64,000 nucleotides of DNA from Saprospiraceae bacterium (GTDB taxonomy: Bacteria > Bacteroidota > Bacteroidia > Chitinophagales > Saprospiraceae). The notes beneath the pieces are model-generated. The model searched no databases. It was given only the letters and a program-made list of their open reading frames with translations, and was not told the DNA's origin. A program made the position numbers and the translations under genes. Shown one piece after another: positions 34,623 to 44,333 of the stretch. Position 1 is the stretch's first letter. Each line of letters starts with the position of its first letter. The DNA is taken from NCBI GenBank assembly GCA_020630435.1, contig JAHDBJ010000001.1, forward strand, positions 310,001 to 374,000. Direction: 5' to 3'.

Positions 34623-34940
34623 ATGATACGCCTAAAAAGGAAAACCCTAGTAGAAAAATTAAGAACGGTAGAAATCAAAAACTACGGCAATCAAAAAAGG
34701 CTGGTCAATGATGCCATGCATGGAAAAGGCGAAGATGCAATGGCATTTTTGGTAGGCAAAGGAGTCATCAAATTCCCTGCTCAAGTGGTCAAAGAGGAAA
34801 TAAATCAGATGGCCGAAAAAAGTCTTATCAATATCGAACAATGGGAACAGTTTATCGCATTGTTAGATAATGCGAGTAATGGACTTGAAAGAGTTACTGT
34901 ATTTATTAGAAAAAAAAGAAGAATTGTGGTGGTGGATTGA
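34623..34940 (+). CDS. Unknown small protein
   Basis: A 105-aa helical protein (RLVNDAMHGKGEDAMAFLVGKGVIKF). The last ~24 residues overlap the following frame. No family recognised. Confidence 0.5.
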   Translation: MIRLKRKTLVEKLRTVEIKNYGNQKRLVNDAMHGKGEDAMAFLVGKGVIKFPAQVVKEEINQMAEKSLINIEQWEQFIALLDNASNGLERVTVFIRKKRRIVVVD

Positions 34941-35070
34941 GGTGATGTTTAGCTATAAAAATGAACTACCCAATAATTCACATATCTACCGTATAGACAT
35001 CACCGATATGGATAGGGGCGCATTACAGTTAATCAACTATCTTTTGTCAATCAATTTTCTTAAGTATTAA
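34870..35070 (+). CDS. Possible small protein overlapping the previous gene
   Basis: A 66-aa frame starting inside the previous gene, with plausible composition (LKELLYLLEKKEELWWWIEV, then YRIDITDMDRGALQLINYLL). A stop lies just upstream in this frame, so it must start at ATG 34870 or 34879. It ends 24 bp inside the convergent lipoprotein gene. Confidence 0.4.
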   Translation: MRVMDLKELLYLLEKKEELWWWIEVMFSYKNELPNNSHIYRIDITDMDRGALQLINYLLSINFLKY

Positions 35071-35391
35071 AACTCTTTTCACCTTTACTGTATCATAGCC
35101 TAATGAATATATTTCTGTTGGATCTAACTCATTTTTTATTGCCTTATACTTATTACCATTTTTTATTAATTCTAAAAGTTCTTCCAATGAATATTCTATA
35201 TCTTTCTTGTCTTTTATTAACACTTTAGTTTTTGCAATTAATTCTTTTCTATAATTATCACTTTCCCAACTACGTTTGTCCATTTCAAATGTTGTATAGG
35301 AAGCATCATTTGTAAGTTGATTAGTATTTTTGTTACAAGTATAAAGAGTAAATAATAATAAAAGAATAAACCAATTTTTTATATTACTCAT
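35047..35391 (-). CDS. Lipoprotein of unknown function (cargo)
   Basis: A 114-aa protein with a hydrophobic leader (WFILLLLFTLYTC) whose Cys20 lies in a lipobox-like site, so it is probably anchored in a membrane. The mature part is Lys- and Glu-rich and helical. It is transcribed against the replication genes together with a second lipoprotein, a typical sign of accessory cargo. Confidence 0.6.
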   Translation of the reverse strand: MSNIKNWFILLLLFTLYTCNKNTNQLTNDASYTTFEMDKRSWESDNYRKELIAKTKVLIKDKKDIEYSLEELLELIKNGNKYKAIKNELDPTEIYSLGYDTVKVKRVLILKKID

Positions 35392-35428
35392 AGAAGGTGT
35401 TTTTTAGTTCAAAATATAACGAAATTCA

Positions 35429-35893
35429 TCATGCGTAAAAACAATAATCAGGCAACCCTGTAGTTTCTCCTAGCTTTCGAGGAAGAAAAAATACTATATC
35501 AAGGTCTTCATCTTCACACAAACTACCATATTCAAAGCATGCCGTCATGCTATTATAATAATAACCATCAGTACACTCTAGTTCTAACTCTTCGTCTATC
35601 ATTTCATCACCTCTACGCAAAAAATTAGATTTTCGATAAACAAAAAAATCTGTACCTCCCTCTTTTTTATGTATTTTTTTAAGAATTACATCACCCTCAA
35701 CTAATTTTAATTCTGCATCTTCTTTTAAAAGAATTACATTTACTTCGATTAATTGACTTGTATTAAGTAGATTTTCGAACATGAATTTAAATTCCTCTTG
35801 AATTGGTTCTACAATATTTTCTTTCGTACAAGAAAACAGCAAAAGAACTGACAAAAATGCAGCGACAAAATTATTATTTTTCATTTTCAACAT
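35429..35893 (-). CDS. Lipoprotein of unknown function (cargo)
   Basis: A 154-aa protein with a leader ending LSVLLLFSC, a standard lipobox. The rest is acidic, beta-rich and contains several Cys residues (LECTDGYYYNSMTACFEYGSLC). No family recognised. It lies 37 bp upstream of the other lipoprotein on the same strand. Confidence 0.6.
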   Translation of the reverse strand: MLKMKNNNFVAAFLSVLLLFSCTKENIVEPIQEEFKFMFENLLNTSQLIEVNVILLKEDAELKLVEGDVILKKIHKKEGGTDFFVYRKSNFLRRGDEMIDEELELECTDGYYYNSMTACFEYGSLCEDEDLDIVFFLPRKLGETTGLPDYCFYA

Positions 35894-35896
35894 ATA

Positions 35897-36007
35897 TTAA
35901 AAAGCAATCGCACCCACATTCATTTCGGGAGGTAGTCCATGCCTAGCAGTATCGCCTTGAACCTTATAATCGAATGCAGCTCTCCCTATAATAAAAGTAC
36001 AGTTCAC
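35897..36007 (-). pseudogene. Fragment of a larger gene (about 36-41 codons)
   Basis: In the 413-bp gap 35894-36306 the leftward strand holds an open stretch ending at a TAA at 35897. It reads FIIGRAAFDYKVQGDT and GLPPEMNVGAIAF, strongly protein-like. There is no ATG; a GTG at 36007 is possible and a stop lies at 36024. It is probably the 3' remnant of a gene lost during cargo exchange. The rest of the gap holds no feature I can support apart from the amidoligase leader. Confidence 0.45.
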
Positions 36008-36306
36008 AAATAGTTTATGCTCTCTAAAAAACAATTACGCTTATTACTTATACATATCCTACTTGAGAATGCTCCAGACACAAAAAAGTCCGCCTTACTT
36101 CAAATATAACAAAAAAAATTCAAAAGCCAAAAATAACACATATGTAAAATGTGAATTCTATCGCTTTAAACAGTTTGCCGTTTTTTGAAAACCCAAAAAC
36201 TTTTCACAAAAAATCACAAATAATAACACTTAAAAACTTGATAGTGAGTGATATAAGTTGCTACTTGTCATCGTAAACAAACAATAAAAACAACAAATTT
36301 TTAACG

Positions 36307-37269
36307 ATGACAATTCAACAAATTTTAAGCAGCAGCCAAACCAAAACCAGCAAAATGCGACAGCTTTTTGAGCTGGGCAAATCACGAAGAGAAGTAGCGG
36401 ATTTATTAGGCGTAGGATACGGTTTTGTCCAAAACGTATATGCCAAAACCTACCCCGACAGAATCGGCACTAGAAGAAGAATCCTAGCGACAGCCTACCG
36501 AGCTAAAAGCTTCAACAGAAAATTCGGCGTAGAAATTGAATGCTTCGGAGTGAGCAGAGCAGCATTGAAAGCAGAAATTAACCGACTCGGAGTCAACTGC
36601 GTTATTGAAGGCTACAACCACAGCACTAGAAGGCATTGGAAAATTGTAAGCGACAGCAGCATCGACAATACCAGAGGACAGGCTTGCGAAGTTGTAAGTC
36701 CCATACTAAGAGGACAAAGCGGATTACAACAATTACAAATCGTCTGCCAAGCCTTGAAAAACTGCCGAGCCTTAATCAACAAAAGCTGCGGATTACACAT
36801 CCACTTCGATGCCGAAAATTTAAGCCTTCAAACTTGGAAAAACCTCTATAAAAATTACATCAACTACGAAAGCACAATTGATAGCATGATGCCACGAAGC
36901 AGACGAGGCAACACCAATTATTACACCAAATCACTACTAGATAAGGTAAACACCAAAGAAAAAGCCTTTAGCAAAATCAATGCCGCAAACAGCATCAAAA
37001 AGATTTCAAAAGTAATTGCCGATAGAAAACGCTACTACAAAATCAATGCGGAAAGCTACTTCAGACACAAAAGCATCGAATTTAGACAGCACTCGGGAAC
37101 AATCGAATATACAAAAATTGAAAATTGGATATTATTTTTACATCGAATGGTAGATTTTTCGGAGCAAGGATTTGTAAGCCAGCAATCAAGTTTTGACAGC
37201 ATGAGCAAATTCCTAGCAGACGAACAGCATAATTTTTACCACAATAGAATCCAAGACTTGGCTGCATAA
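36307..37269 (+). CDS. Amidoligase-family protein with N-terminal HTH
   Basis: A 320-aa protein. Residues 17-48 look like a helix-turn-helix (MRQLFELGKSRREVADLLGVGYGFVQNVY). The rest matches the amidoligase (COOH-NH2 ligase) family: FGVEIECFG (73-81), EVVSPIL, CGLHIHFDA near 164-173, and SIEFRQHSGTIEYTKIENWI. The family is related to glutamine synthetase and gamma-glutamylcysteine synthetase and is thought to form amide bonds on peptides or small molecules. The substrate is unknown. AGC serine codons and AAA/GAA-rich codons give it a composition unlike its neighbours, suggesting separate origin. Confidence 0.82.
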   Translation: MTIQQILSSSQTKTSKMRQLFELGKSRREVADLLGVGYGFVQNVYAKTYPDRIGTRRRILATAYRAKSFNRKFGVEIECFGVSRAALKAEINRLGVNCVIEGYNHSTRRHWKIVSDSSIDNTRGQACEVVSPILRGQSGLQQLQIVCQALKNCRALINKSCGLHIHFDAENLSLQTWKNLYKNYINYESTIDSMMPRSRRGNTNYYTKSLLDKVNTKEKAFSKINAANSIKKISKVIADRKRYYKINAESYFRHKSIEFRQHSGTIEYTKIENWILFLHRMVDFSEQGFVSQQSSFDSMSKFLADEQHNFYHNRIQDLAA

Positions 37270-37307
37270 GCCAAGTTCTTTTTTAAATCATCATAACACA
37301 TCCAATT

Positions 37308-37535
37308 ATGAAATATAAAGCAATTGACGGCAAAATATTCGAAGCAGAAACGCCACAACAACTCATTGAAGCTATGCGAAATGATAGCTTTAGTCCAGGA
37401 AAAAATACCAGAGATTTTATGCTCAATGTATCCGAAAGCTCCTACCACTTCGATAATAGCAACATTCGCATCAATACCCCCGAAAACTTTGTCCAAGACC
37501 TCCTTAAAAATGGATTCCTAGAAGAAATAAAATAA
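37308..37535 (+). CDS. Small partner protein of the amidoligase
   Basis: A 75-aa protein 38 bp downstream of the amidoligase and before a terminator, so the two form an operon. It reads MKYKAIDGKIFEAETPQQLIEAMRN and ends KNGFLEEIK. It could be a substrate or regulator of the amidoligase; that is inference from position only. Confidence 0.65.
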   Translation: MKYKAIDGKIFEAETPQQLIEAMRNDSFSPGKNTRDFMLNVSESSYHFDNSNIRINTPENFVQDLLKNGFLEEIK

Positions 37536-37570
37536 AATATTCTCGTTAATTATTGTTGTTTATTGTTTGG

Positions 37571-37601
37571 AACACCTGAGTGAAGGCTTGGGTGTTTTTT
37601 T
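37571..37601 (+). terminator. Terminator after the amidoligase operon
   Basis: AACACCTGAG (37571-37580) pairs with CTTGGGTGTT (37587-37596), 10 bp with two wobble pairs, and a T-run follows. It separates the amidoligase operon from hsdR. Confidence 0.85.
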
Positions 37602-37703
37602 ATTCCCAAATATCAAAAAACTTAAATATAATTTTCATGTTATAAATGGGTTTTGTAGTTTTAGGGATTGGTAAACATTGAAGATATAAATCCAAAACAA
37701 ATA

Positions 37704-40700
37704 ATGAAGTTCAACGAAGACACAAGGGTTAAAATTCCCGCTATTCTCCATTTGATGAGACTGGGGTATGAGTATATGTCTTTGAAGGGAGCAGTACGAA
37801 ATGAGGATACGAATATTTTTCCAATTCCTTTTAAGGAAAGTATTTTACGAATCAATGAGGGAATGGAAGAAGCGGATGCTGATCGTCTTCTGGTAGATAT
37901 TTCATTATTGCTAGATAATGAAGATTTAGGTAAGGCGTTTTATGAAAAATTGATTGCTAGGGATGGTGTTAAATTGATAGATTTTGAAAATTTTGAAAAC
38001 AACTCTTTCCATGTCGTAACGGAATTAACCTATAAGAATGGAGAAGAAGAGTTTAGACCAGATATCATTCTATTGATAAATGGAATGCCACTCGTTTTTA
38101 TTGAAGTCAAAAAGCCAAACAATCGAGAAGGAATTATAGCAGAGCGAAAGAGAATTAATACTAGGTTTCAAAATAAGAAATTTAGAAAATTTGTCAACAT
38201 CACACAGTTGATGGTCTTTTCTAATAATATGGAATATTCGAGTAATGACCCTTCTCCAATTCAAGGCGTTTTTTATGCTTCCCCTTCTTATGAAGAGCCA
38301 AAGTTCAACTATTTTAGAGAGGAAGAATCCTTTGATTTAGAACAATTATTATTAGAGGAAAACGACGACCTAGAGAACGAAGTTTTAAAAGACAACAACC
38401 TTCTAGTCATCAAACATTCTCCCGAATTTCTAACCAATAAGAATCCGAACACACCAACAAATCGAGTATCTACTTCTTTGTTTAGCAAACCTAGATTAGC
38501 CTTTCTACTCAAATATGCGATTACCTATGTCAGAGAAGTCAAAGGACTAGAAAAGCATATCATGCGTTATCCTCAAATTTTTGCGACAAAAGCGATTGAG
38601 AAATCACTCGATAATGGAGTACGTAAGGGGATTATATGGCATACACAAGGAAGTGGAAAAACTGCCCTAGCTTTCTACAATGTTAAGTTTCTGACGGACT
38701 ACTTCCAAAAGCAACAGATTATTCCTAAGTTCTACTTTATTGTAGATAGGTTAGATTTATTGACACAAGCCAAAAAAGAATTTTCTGCTAGAGGCTTGAC
38801 CGTCCATACAGTCAATTCAAGACAGGAGTTTGTAAAGGATATGCAACTGACAAGTGCAATCCATAACATGACAGGCAAAGCCGAAATTACAGTTGTGAAT
38901 ATCCAAAAATTTAGTAATGACTCTAATGTAATTCAGCAACAAAATTATGATGTAAACATTCAGCGAGTTTATTTTTTGGACGAAGTCCATCGAAGTTATA
39001 ACCCTGAAGGTAGTTTCCTTGCCAACTTAACCGAGTCAGACAAAGAGTCTATCAAAATAGGTTTGACAGGAACACCGCTTATTGGTAAAGATTACCACTC
39101 GAAGCATTTGTTTGGAGATTATATCCACAAATATTATTACAATGCTTCTATTGCGGATGGTTACACCCTTCGATTGATTCGAGAGGAAATAGAAACCAAC
39201 TATAAAATGAGCCTTGCCGAAACGCTGAAAGAAATTGAAATTCTAACAGGCGATTTAGACAAAAGAAAAGTATATGCTCATCCTCATTTTGTAGAGCCGA
39301 TGCTTGATTATATTGTCAATGATTTTCAAACCTTTCGAGACGGCTATGGAAAGGAGGATCATATTGCTGATAGTTCGATTGGTGGAATGGTCGTTTGTGA
39401 TAGTTCTGACCAAGCGAAGGAAATGTATAGAATATTTGAAAACAAATACGCTTCAAATGAGGTAGAGCCTAGTTATAGTATCGATGCGGATAAAGAGGAA
39501 AGTTATCGGTCAAAAAAGAAAAAAGCGAACAAGGTCAAAGTTGCTGCACTAATTTTGCATGATATAGGAACAAAGGAAGACCGCAAAAAATTAGTAGAAG
39601 ATTTTAAAGATGGAAAAATTGATTTCCTCTTTGTTTACAATATGCTCTTGACAGGCTTTGATGCTAAACGATTGAAAAAATTATACTTAGGCAGAGTTAT
39701 CAAAAAGCATAACCTACTCCAAGCCTTGACCAGAGTAAACAGAACCTATAAGAATTTCAAGTACGGTTATGTAGTTGACTTTGCGGACATCAGCAAAGAA
39801 TTTGATGCCACCAACAAAGCCTATTTTGACGAATTGCAGTCCGAATTGGGCGATGAAATGGAACACTATTCTAATCTTTTCAAATCAAAGGAAGAAATAG
39901 AAGAAGAAATAGCAGACATCAAAGAATTGCTTTTCCATTTCGACACCAGCAATGCAGAAGTCTTTTCTCAACAAATTAGCCAAATAGAGGATAGAAAACG
40001 AATGCTTGAAATCACTAAGATTTTGAGCAATGCCAAGAGCCTTTATAACCTCATTCGATTGTTTGGACATTACGAATTATTGGAAAAAGTAGACTTTGAC
40101 AAGTTGTCTATGCTCTATCGAGAGGCAAGCAATCACTTGACCTTGCTCAATACTAGGGAAGGACTCCAAAACGATATTGACAATACCAATTTATTGAATG
40201 TTGCCCTCGAAAATGTCCTCTTTCTTTTTACGAAAGTATCGGAAGAAGAATTGATACTAGCAGATAAACTCAAAAATACGCTGCGACAGACACGAGAAGC
40301 AATGGCAGATAATTTTGATAAAAAAGACCCCAAGTTCACCTCACTTTATGAAGAACTAAAACGCCTTTTTAATAAAAAAAATCTGGATGAAGTCTCTCAA
40401 GAGGACATGAGACGAAACATCGGAGCATTGCGAAAAATATATGATGAAGTAGGAGAACTCAATCGCAAAAACAACCTCTTGAAAGCCAAATACGAGAATG
40501 ACAAAAAATATGCTCGTATCCACAAACGCCTAGTAGAACGTGGAAACATCTCTAAGCGTGAAAGCCAAATTTTTGAAGCCTTACAAGGAGTCAAAACCAA
40601 TGCCGACTTGCAAGTATTACAAAATACAAACCTACTCAACAATGAGAGCTACTTCGGCACAATGATGATGCGTTTGATGATTGACGAATTTGGCAACAAA

Positions 40701-40793
40701 CAAAAAATCAAACTCAACCCCGAAAGCTCCAAATACATTAACCACCTCATCACAGAAGAATACATCAACGAGTTTTACGGGAGAACACTATGA
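37704..40793 (+). CDS. hsdR: Type I restriction enzyme, R subunit
   Basis: 1029 aa from the ATG at 37704 (MKFNEDTRVKIPAILHL, the usual start in this group; a TTG 12 codons upstream is less likely). The N-terminal nuclease has Asp in FRPDIILLI and ExK in FIEVKKP. The motor has Walker A TQGSGKT near residue 315, DEVH in YFLDEVHRSYNPEG, TGTPLIG, and motif VI in LLQALTRVNRTY. It translocates DNA and cuts unmodified DNA at a distance with HsdM and HsdS. Its last 4 bp overlap the hsdM start. Confidence 0.96.
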   Translation: MKFNEDTRVKIPAILHLMRLGYEYMSLKGAVRNEDTNIFPIPFKESILRINEGMEEADADRLLVDISLLLDNEDLGKAFYEKLIARDGVKLIDFENFENNSFHVVTELTYKNGEEEFRPDIILLINGMPLVFIEVKKPNNREGIIAERKRINTRFQNKKFRKFVNITQLMVFSNNMEYSSNDPSPIQGVFYASPSYEEPKFNYFREEESFDLEQLLLEENDDLENEVLKDNNLLVIKHSPEFLTNKNPNTPTNRVSTSLFSKPRLAFLLKYAITYVREVKGLEKHIMRYPQIFATKAIEKSLDNGVRKGIIWHTQGSGKTALAFYNVKFLTDYFQKQQIIPKFYFIVDRLDLLTQAKKEFSARGLTVHTVNSRQEFVKDMQLTSAIHNMTGKAEITVVNIQKFSNDSNVIQQQNYDVNIQRVYFLDEVHRSYNPEGSFLANLTESDKESIKIGLTGTPLIGKDYHSKHLFGDYIHKYYYNASIADGYTLRLIREEIETNYKMSLAETLKEIEILTGDLDKRKVYAHPHFVEPMLDYIVNDFQTFRDGYGKEDHIADSSIGGMVVCDSSDQAKEMYRIFENKYASNEVEPSYSIDADKEESYRSKKKKANKVKVAALILHDIGTKEDRKKLVEDFKDGKIDFLFVYNMLLTGFDAKRLKKLYLGRVIKKHNLLQALTRVNRTYKNFKYGYVVDFADISKEFDATNKAYFDELQSELGDEMEHYSNLFKSKEEIEEEIADIKELLFHFDTSNAEVFSQQISQIEDRKRMLEITKILSNAKSLYNLIRLFGHYELLEKVDFDKLSMLYREASNHLTLLNTREGLQNDIDNTNLLNVALENVLFLFTKVSEEELILADKLKNTLRQTREAMADNFDKKDPKFTSLYEELKRLFNKKNLDEVSQEDMRRNIGALRKIYDEVGELNRKNNLLKAKYENDKKYARIHKRLVERGNISKRESQIFEALQGVKTNADLQVLQNTNLLNNESYFGTMMMRLMIDEFGNKQKIKLNPESSKYINHLITEEYINEFYGRTL

Positions 40794-42421
40794 CGACAAC
40801 ACTAAACTTTGAAACCAAGACAAAGGAACTGATAGACAACCTCAAAGGAATTTGTACCTCTTATGGGCTAGGAAACGATGGGAATGAATTTAAAATCATT
40901 ACCCAAGTCTTTCTATACAAGTTCTTGAATGATAAATTTGCCTACGAGGTCAAAAAAATAAAACCTGAACTTAAAACGGCTAAAAGTTGGGAAAAAGAAC
41001 TTGAAGCCTATACCGATGAAGCCTATGAAATGTTGCTGCTCCAGCTAGGAGCGGACACCGCTAGATTGCAAACTCGACATTTTATTAGCCACCTCTTTGG
41101 CATACAGGACACCAAAGATTTTGACAAAACATTTGACGATACCTTGAGAGATATAGCCGTTACCAACAATGATATATTTTCGGTCAAGACGGAAGGCGGC
41201 GCTAGGATTATTCTTTTTGATGAAATCAGTAACTTTATATCCGACAGTTCCAAACGTGGAGCGTTTTGTAAGGCTCTTATCAATAAGCTAGTGGATTTTA
41301 GTTTTGAACATATTTTTTCTCAAAAATACGATTTCTTTGCTACTATATTTGAGTACCTCATCAAGGACTACAACAAAGACGGTGGAGGCAAATATGCGGA
41401 ATATTATACCCCTCATGCGGTTGCCAAAATCATGGCAGCTATCCTTGTCAATACTTCCGTACAGAATGTTACTTGCTACGACCCATCTGCAGGTTCGGGG
41501 ACGCTACTCATGAATCTGGCTCATGCCATTGGGGAAGACCGTTGTACGATATACTCGCAGGACATTTCTCAAAAATCCTCTGGCTTGCTTCGGCTCAATT
41601 TGGTGTTGAACAACTTGGTACATTCCATCTCTAATATCATACAAGGTGATACTATGTTATATCCTTATCATAAGGATAAAAACGGCAAATTGATGACCTT
41701 TGATTACATTGTTTCTAACCCACCCTTCAAGTTGGATTTTAGCGACACTAGGAAAAATTTGGACAGCAAAGAAAACCACGAACGCTTTTTTGCAGGGATT
41801 CCAAAAACTCCCAAAAAAGCTGTAGATAAAATGGCGATTTATACGCTATTTTTGCAGCACATTATCCACTCGTTGAGCAAAAATGGCAAAGCAGCAATCG
41901 TCGTACCAACAGGATTTATTACGGCTCAAACAGGCATAGATAAGAAGATAAGAAAATACTTGGTCGAAAAGAAAATGCTCGCAGGTGTGGTTTCTATGCC
42001 AAGCAATATTTTTGCGAGAACAGGTACAAATGTATCTATTCTTTTTTTGGATAAAAGCAATACAGAGGGGAAGGTCGTCCTCTTGGATGCTTCTAACTTA
42101 GGCGAAAAAGTAAAGGAGGACAAAAACCAAAAAACGGTCTTACAGCCCCAAGAAGAACAAAAAATCATTGACACCTTCAACAATAAAGTAGCGGAAGACG
42201 ACTTCTCCGTACTGGTTAGCTATGAGGATATTGCAGCCAAAAACTACTCCCTAAGTGCAGGGCAGTATTTTGAGGTAAAGATTGAGTATATAGATATTAC
42301 ACAAGAAGAGTTTAAAACCAAAATGACCACCTTTACCAATGACTTAGACAGCCTTTTTGCGGAATCTAAAAAATTGGAAAAAGAGATTAAAGAGAATTTA
42401 AAAGGGTTGAAGTATGAGTAA
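40790..42421 (+). CDS. hsdM: Type I restriction-modification, M subunit
   Basis: A 543-aa N6-adenine methyltransferase. An N-terminal helical domain (ITQVFLYKFLNDKFAYEV) precedes the SAM-binding motif I DPSAGSGTLL (~232-241) and the catalytic NPPF (~310). It methylates the site chosen by HsdS to protect self DNA. Its start overlaps hsdR (ATGA) and its end overlaps hsdS by 8 bp, so the three subunits are translated as a unit. Confidence 0.96.
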   Translation: MTTTLNFETKTKELIDNLKGICTSYGLGNDGNEFKIITQVFLYKFLNDKFAYEVKKIKPELKTAKSWEKELEAYTDEAYEMLLLQLGADTARLQTRHFISHLFGIQDTKDFDKTFDDTLRDIAVTNNDIFSVKTEGGARIILFDEISNFISDSSKRGAFCKALINKLVDFSFEHIFSQKYDFFATIFEYLIKDYNKDGGGKYAEYYTPHAVAKIMAAILVNTSVQNVTCYDPSAGSGTLLMNLAHAIGEDRCTIYSQDISQKSSGLLRLNLVLNNLVHSISNIIQGDTMLYPYHKDKNGKLMTFDYIVSNPPFKLDFSDTRKNLDSKENHERFFAGIPKTPKKAVDKMAIYTLFLQHIIHSLSKNGKAAIVVPTGFITAQTGIDKKIRKYLVEKKMLAGVVSMPSNIFARTGTNVSILFLDKSNTEGKVVLLDASNLGEKVKEDKNQKTVLQPQEEQKIIDTFNNKVAEDDFSVLVSYEDIAAKNYSLSAGQYFEVKIEYIDITQEEFKTKMTTFTNDLDSLFAESKKLEKEIKENLKGLKYE

Positions 42422-43625
42422 AAATATTAGACTGGGTAAAGTGGTTGAATATTCTGGAAAAAGAATTAGTATTAATGAAATTACTCTTGATGAGTTTATC
42501 ACAACAGATAATATTCTACAAAATAAAACTGGAATAAAAAAGGCTACAAATTTACCACCTCAAAATGGTAATGTAACCTTCTATGATATTGGAGATATAC
42601 TTGTAGCAAACATTAGACCTTATTTAAAAAAAATTTGGTTTGCTGATAGAAGTGGAGGAGCTTCTGCTGACGTATTAGTATTTAAAGTAAATAAAGAATT
42701 TACGCCCAAATATGTATATTATAATTTATTTAAAGATGATTTTTTTTATCACATGGTACGGGGTTCTAAAGGTACTAAGATGCCACGTGGAGACAAAAAA
42801 CAAATTTTAGATTTTATTGTTCCTGACAAACCTCTACCCATCCAAAAAAAAATAGCCGCTGTTCTTTCCTCTTTAGATGCCAAGATAGAGTTGAACAACC
42901 GCATCAACAAGGAATTGGAAAGCATGGCGAAGCTGTTGTATGATTATTGGTTTGTGCATTTTGATTTTCCTGATAAAGATGGCAAACCTTACAAAACTTC
43001 AGGCGGAAAGATGGTCTATAATGAAGCCTTGAAGAGAGAGATACCTGAGGGGTGGGAAGATGGTACATTATTAGATATTGCCATCTTTACAAACGGTTTG
43101 GCTTGCCAAAAACATCGTCCAACTAATAAGGAATACCTAAAGGTCATTAAAATTAAAGAGATGCGAAGCGGTTTTTCTTCTAGGACTGAAAGAGTCAAAA
43201 AAAATATTCCTGCAAAACTTATAGTTCAAAATGGTGATGTATTATTTTCATGGTCAGCATCTTTAGAAGTAATGATTTGGGCTAATGGTATTGGTGCGTT
43301 AAATCAGCATATCTTCAAGGTTACATCTGAAAAATATCCGAGAACATATTATTATTATGAGCTTCTAAACTATTTGCAACATTTCAAAATGATAGCAAAT
43401 CTAAGAAAAACAACAATGGGACATATAACACAAGACCATTTGAAACAAAGCAGAATAGTTATTCCGCCAACTGACTTAATAAAAAAGCTAGATAAGCTGA
43501 TAGAACCAGTACTAGAAAAAATAATAAAAAACCAACAAGAAAACCAAGAACTCACATCTTTACGAGATTGGCTATTGCCGATGCTGATGAATGGTCAGGT
43601 GGTGGTGGGTAGTGAGGAGGGTTAA
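42414..43625 (+). CDS. hsdS: Type I restriction-modification, specificity subunit
   Basis: A 403-aa protein with two target-recognition domains and the conserved spacer regions. The central conserved region reads PLPIQKKIAAVLSSLDAKIELNNRINKELESMA, and the C-terminal one RDWLLPMLMNGQ. The two recognition domains decide the bipartite target, which cannot be read from sequence. The last residues after NGQVVV are encoded by a G-rich tract just before the next cargo operon. Confidence 0.95.
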   Translation: MSKNIRLGKVVEYSGKRISINEITLDEFITTDNILQNKTGIKKATNLPPQNGNVTFYDIGDILVANIRPYLKKIWFADRSGGASADVLVFKVNKEFTPKYVYYNLFKDDFFYHMVRGSKGTKMPRGDKKQILDFIVPDKPLPIQKKIAAVLSSLDAKIELNNRINKELESMAKLLYDYWFVHFDFPDKDGKPYKTSGGKMVYNEALKREIPEGWEDGTLLDIAIFTNGLACQKHRPTNKEYLKVIKIKEMRSGFSSRTERVKKNIPAKLIVQNGDVLFSWSASLEVMIWANGIGALNQHIFKVTSEKYPRTYYYYELLNYLQHFKMIANLRKTTMGHITQDHLKQSRIVIPPTDLIKKLDKLIEPVLEKIIKNQQENQELTSLRDWLLPMLMNGQVVVGSEEG

Positions 43626-43641
43626 TGTTGTAATCTTTGTA

Positions 43642-43671
43642 TTGGATTTTTCTAAAAAATAGTTACTTTTG
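43642..43671 (+). promoter_or_regulatory. Promoter of the toxin/antitoxin/chaperone operon
   Basis: TTG (43642-43644), a 19-bp spacer and TACTTTTG (43664-43671) match the Bacteroidota -33/-7 promoter exactly. It lies 52 bp upstream of the first gene of the three-gene operon. Confidence 0.75.
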
Positions 43672-43723
43672 AAAATAAAACTATCACAATCTTTTCCCAA
43701 CTCAGAATATAGCGAGGCATAAC

Positions 43724-44278
43724 ATGAATACTATAGGATATAACACTGTTAGAGATGATGAAAACCCTGACTATATTGAAGATTATGGCCCCTTTAAATG
43801 TACAAGAGGAGATGCTTGGTTAGGACATGGATATTATTTTTGGGAAGAAGATGAAGAGATGTTCTATGCCCACAAGTGGGGAGTAGAATCTTGCGATAAT
43901 TCTTATGTCATTTGTTCTGCTGATTTGAACTTACCCAAAATGCTAGATTTATCAGGTAGTGTAACAGACAGAAGCACTCTAAAGGAACTAATAACAGTTA
44001 TCAAAGAGTTGGATAAAAAATATGATAAAAACTTATTGACAGTAGGGAAAGCAATTGAGTTATTAAAAGAAATCAATAAACGCCCAAATTATAAAGGGGT
44101 TTTTGACTTTGACTCTATACGAGCACAAGATGATCCCTATGCCACTAGAATACCTATCCCCTATACAAGCGAAACAAGTTCGGCACTAAATTTGAACCCA
44201 AGAGTACAAATATGTGTTTTTAATAAAGGAGATACGATAAAGAACTATAAAATCGTTTATCCAGAAGATTACTTATAA
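43724..44278 (+). CDS. Putative ADP-ribosyltransferase-like toxin (CmdT-like)
   Basis: A 184-aa protein. The N-terminal third has the pattern IGYNTVRDD...WLGHGYYFWEEDEEMFYAHKWG (GHGYYFW at 34-40). It resembles the (Y)HGT...G.G.YF....A..W core of small ADP-ribosyltransferases of the DUF3990 type. The position of the usual His is Asn in this reading, so the active site is not proven. It is the first gene of a three-gene operon whose third gene is a SecB-like chaperone, the order of the CmdTAC phage-defence system, in which CmdT ADP-ribosylates mRNA. The toxin role is inferred from motif and context. Confidence 0.55.
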   Translation: MNTIGYNTVRDDENPDYIEDYGPFKCTRGDAWLGHGYYFWEEDEEMFYAHKWGVESCDNSYVICSADLNLPKMLDLSGSVTDRSTLKELITVIKELDKKYDKNLLTVGKAIELLKEINKRPNYKGVFDFDSIRAQDDPYATRIPIPYTSETSSALNLNPRVQICVFNKGDTIKNYKIVYPEDYL

Positions 44279-44333
44279 TTACTTGTTAATCCAAGTTAAT
44301 TCTTATAGTTTTGTAAGATAGAAAACAGTAACC

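Noticed and set aside
37668-37703. TTG start for hsdR
   Set aside because: The ATG at 37704 gives the N-terminus usual for this protein group; the upstream codons add nothing recognisable.
42414-43625. Phase-variable specificity gene
   Set aside because: Only one hsdS and no inverted second copy or recombinase is adjacent, so inversion switching is not supported.
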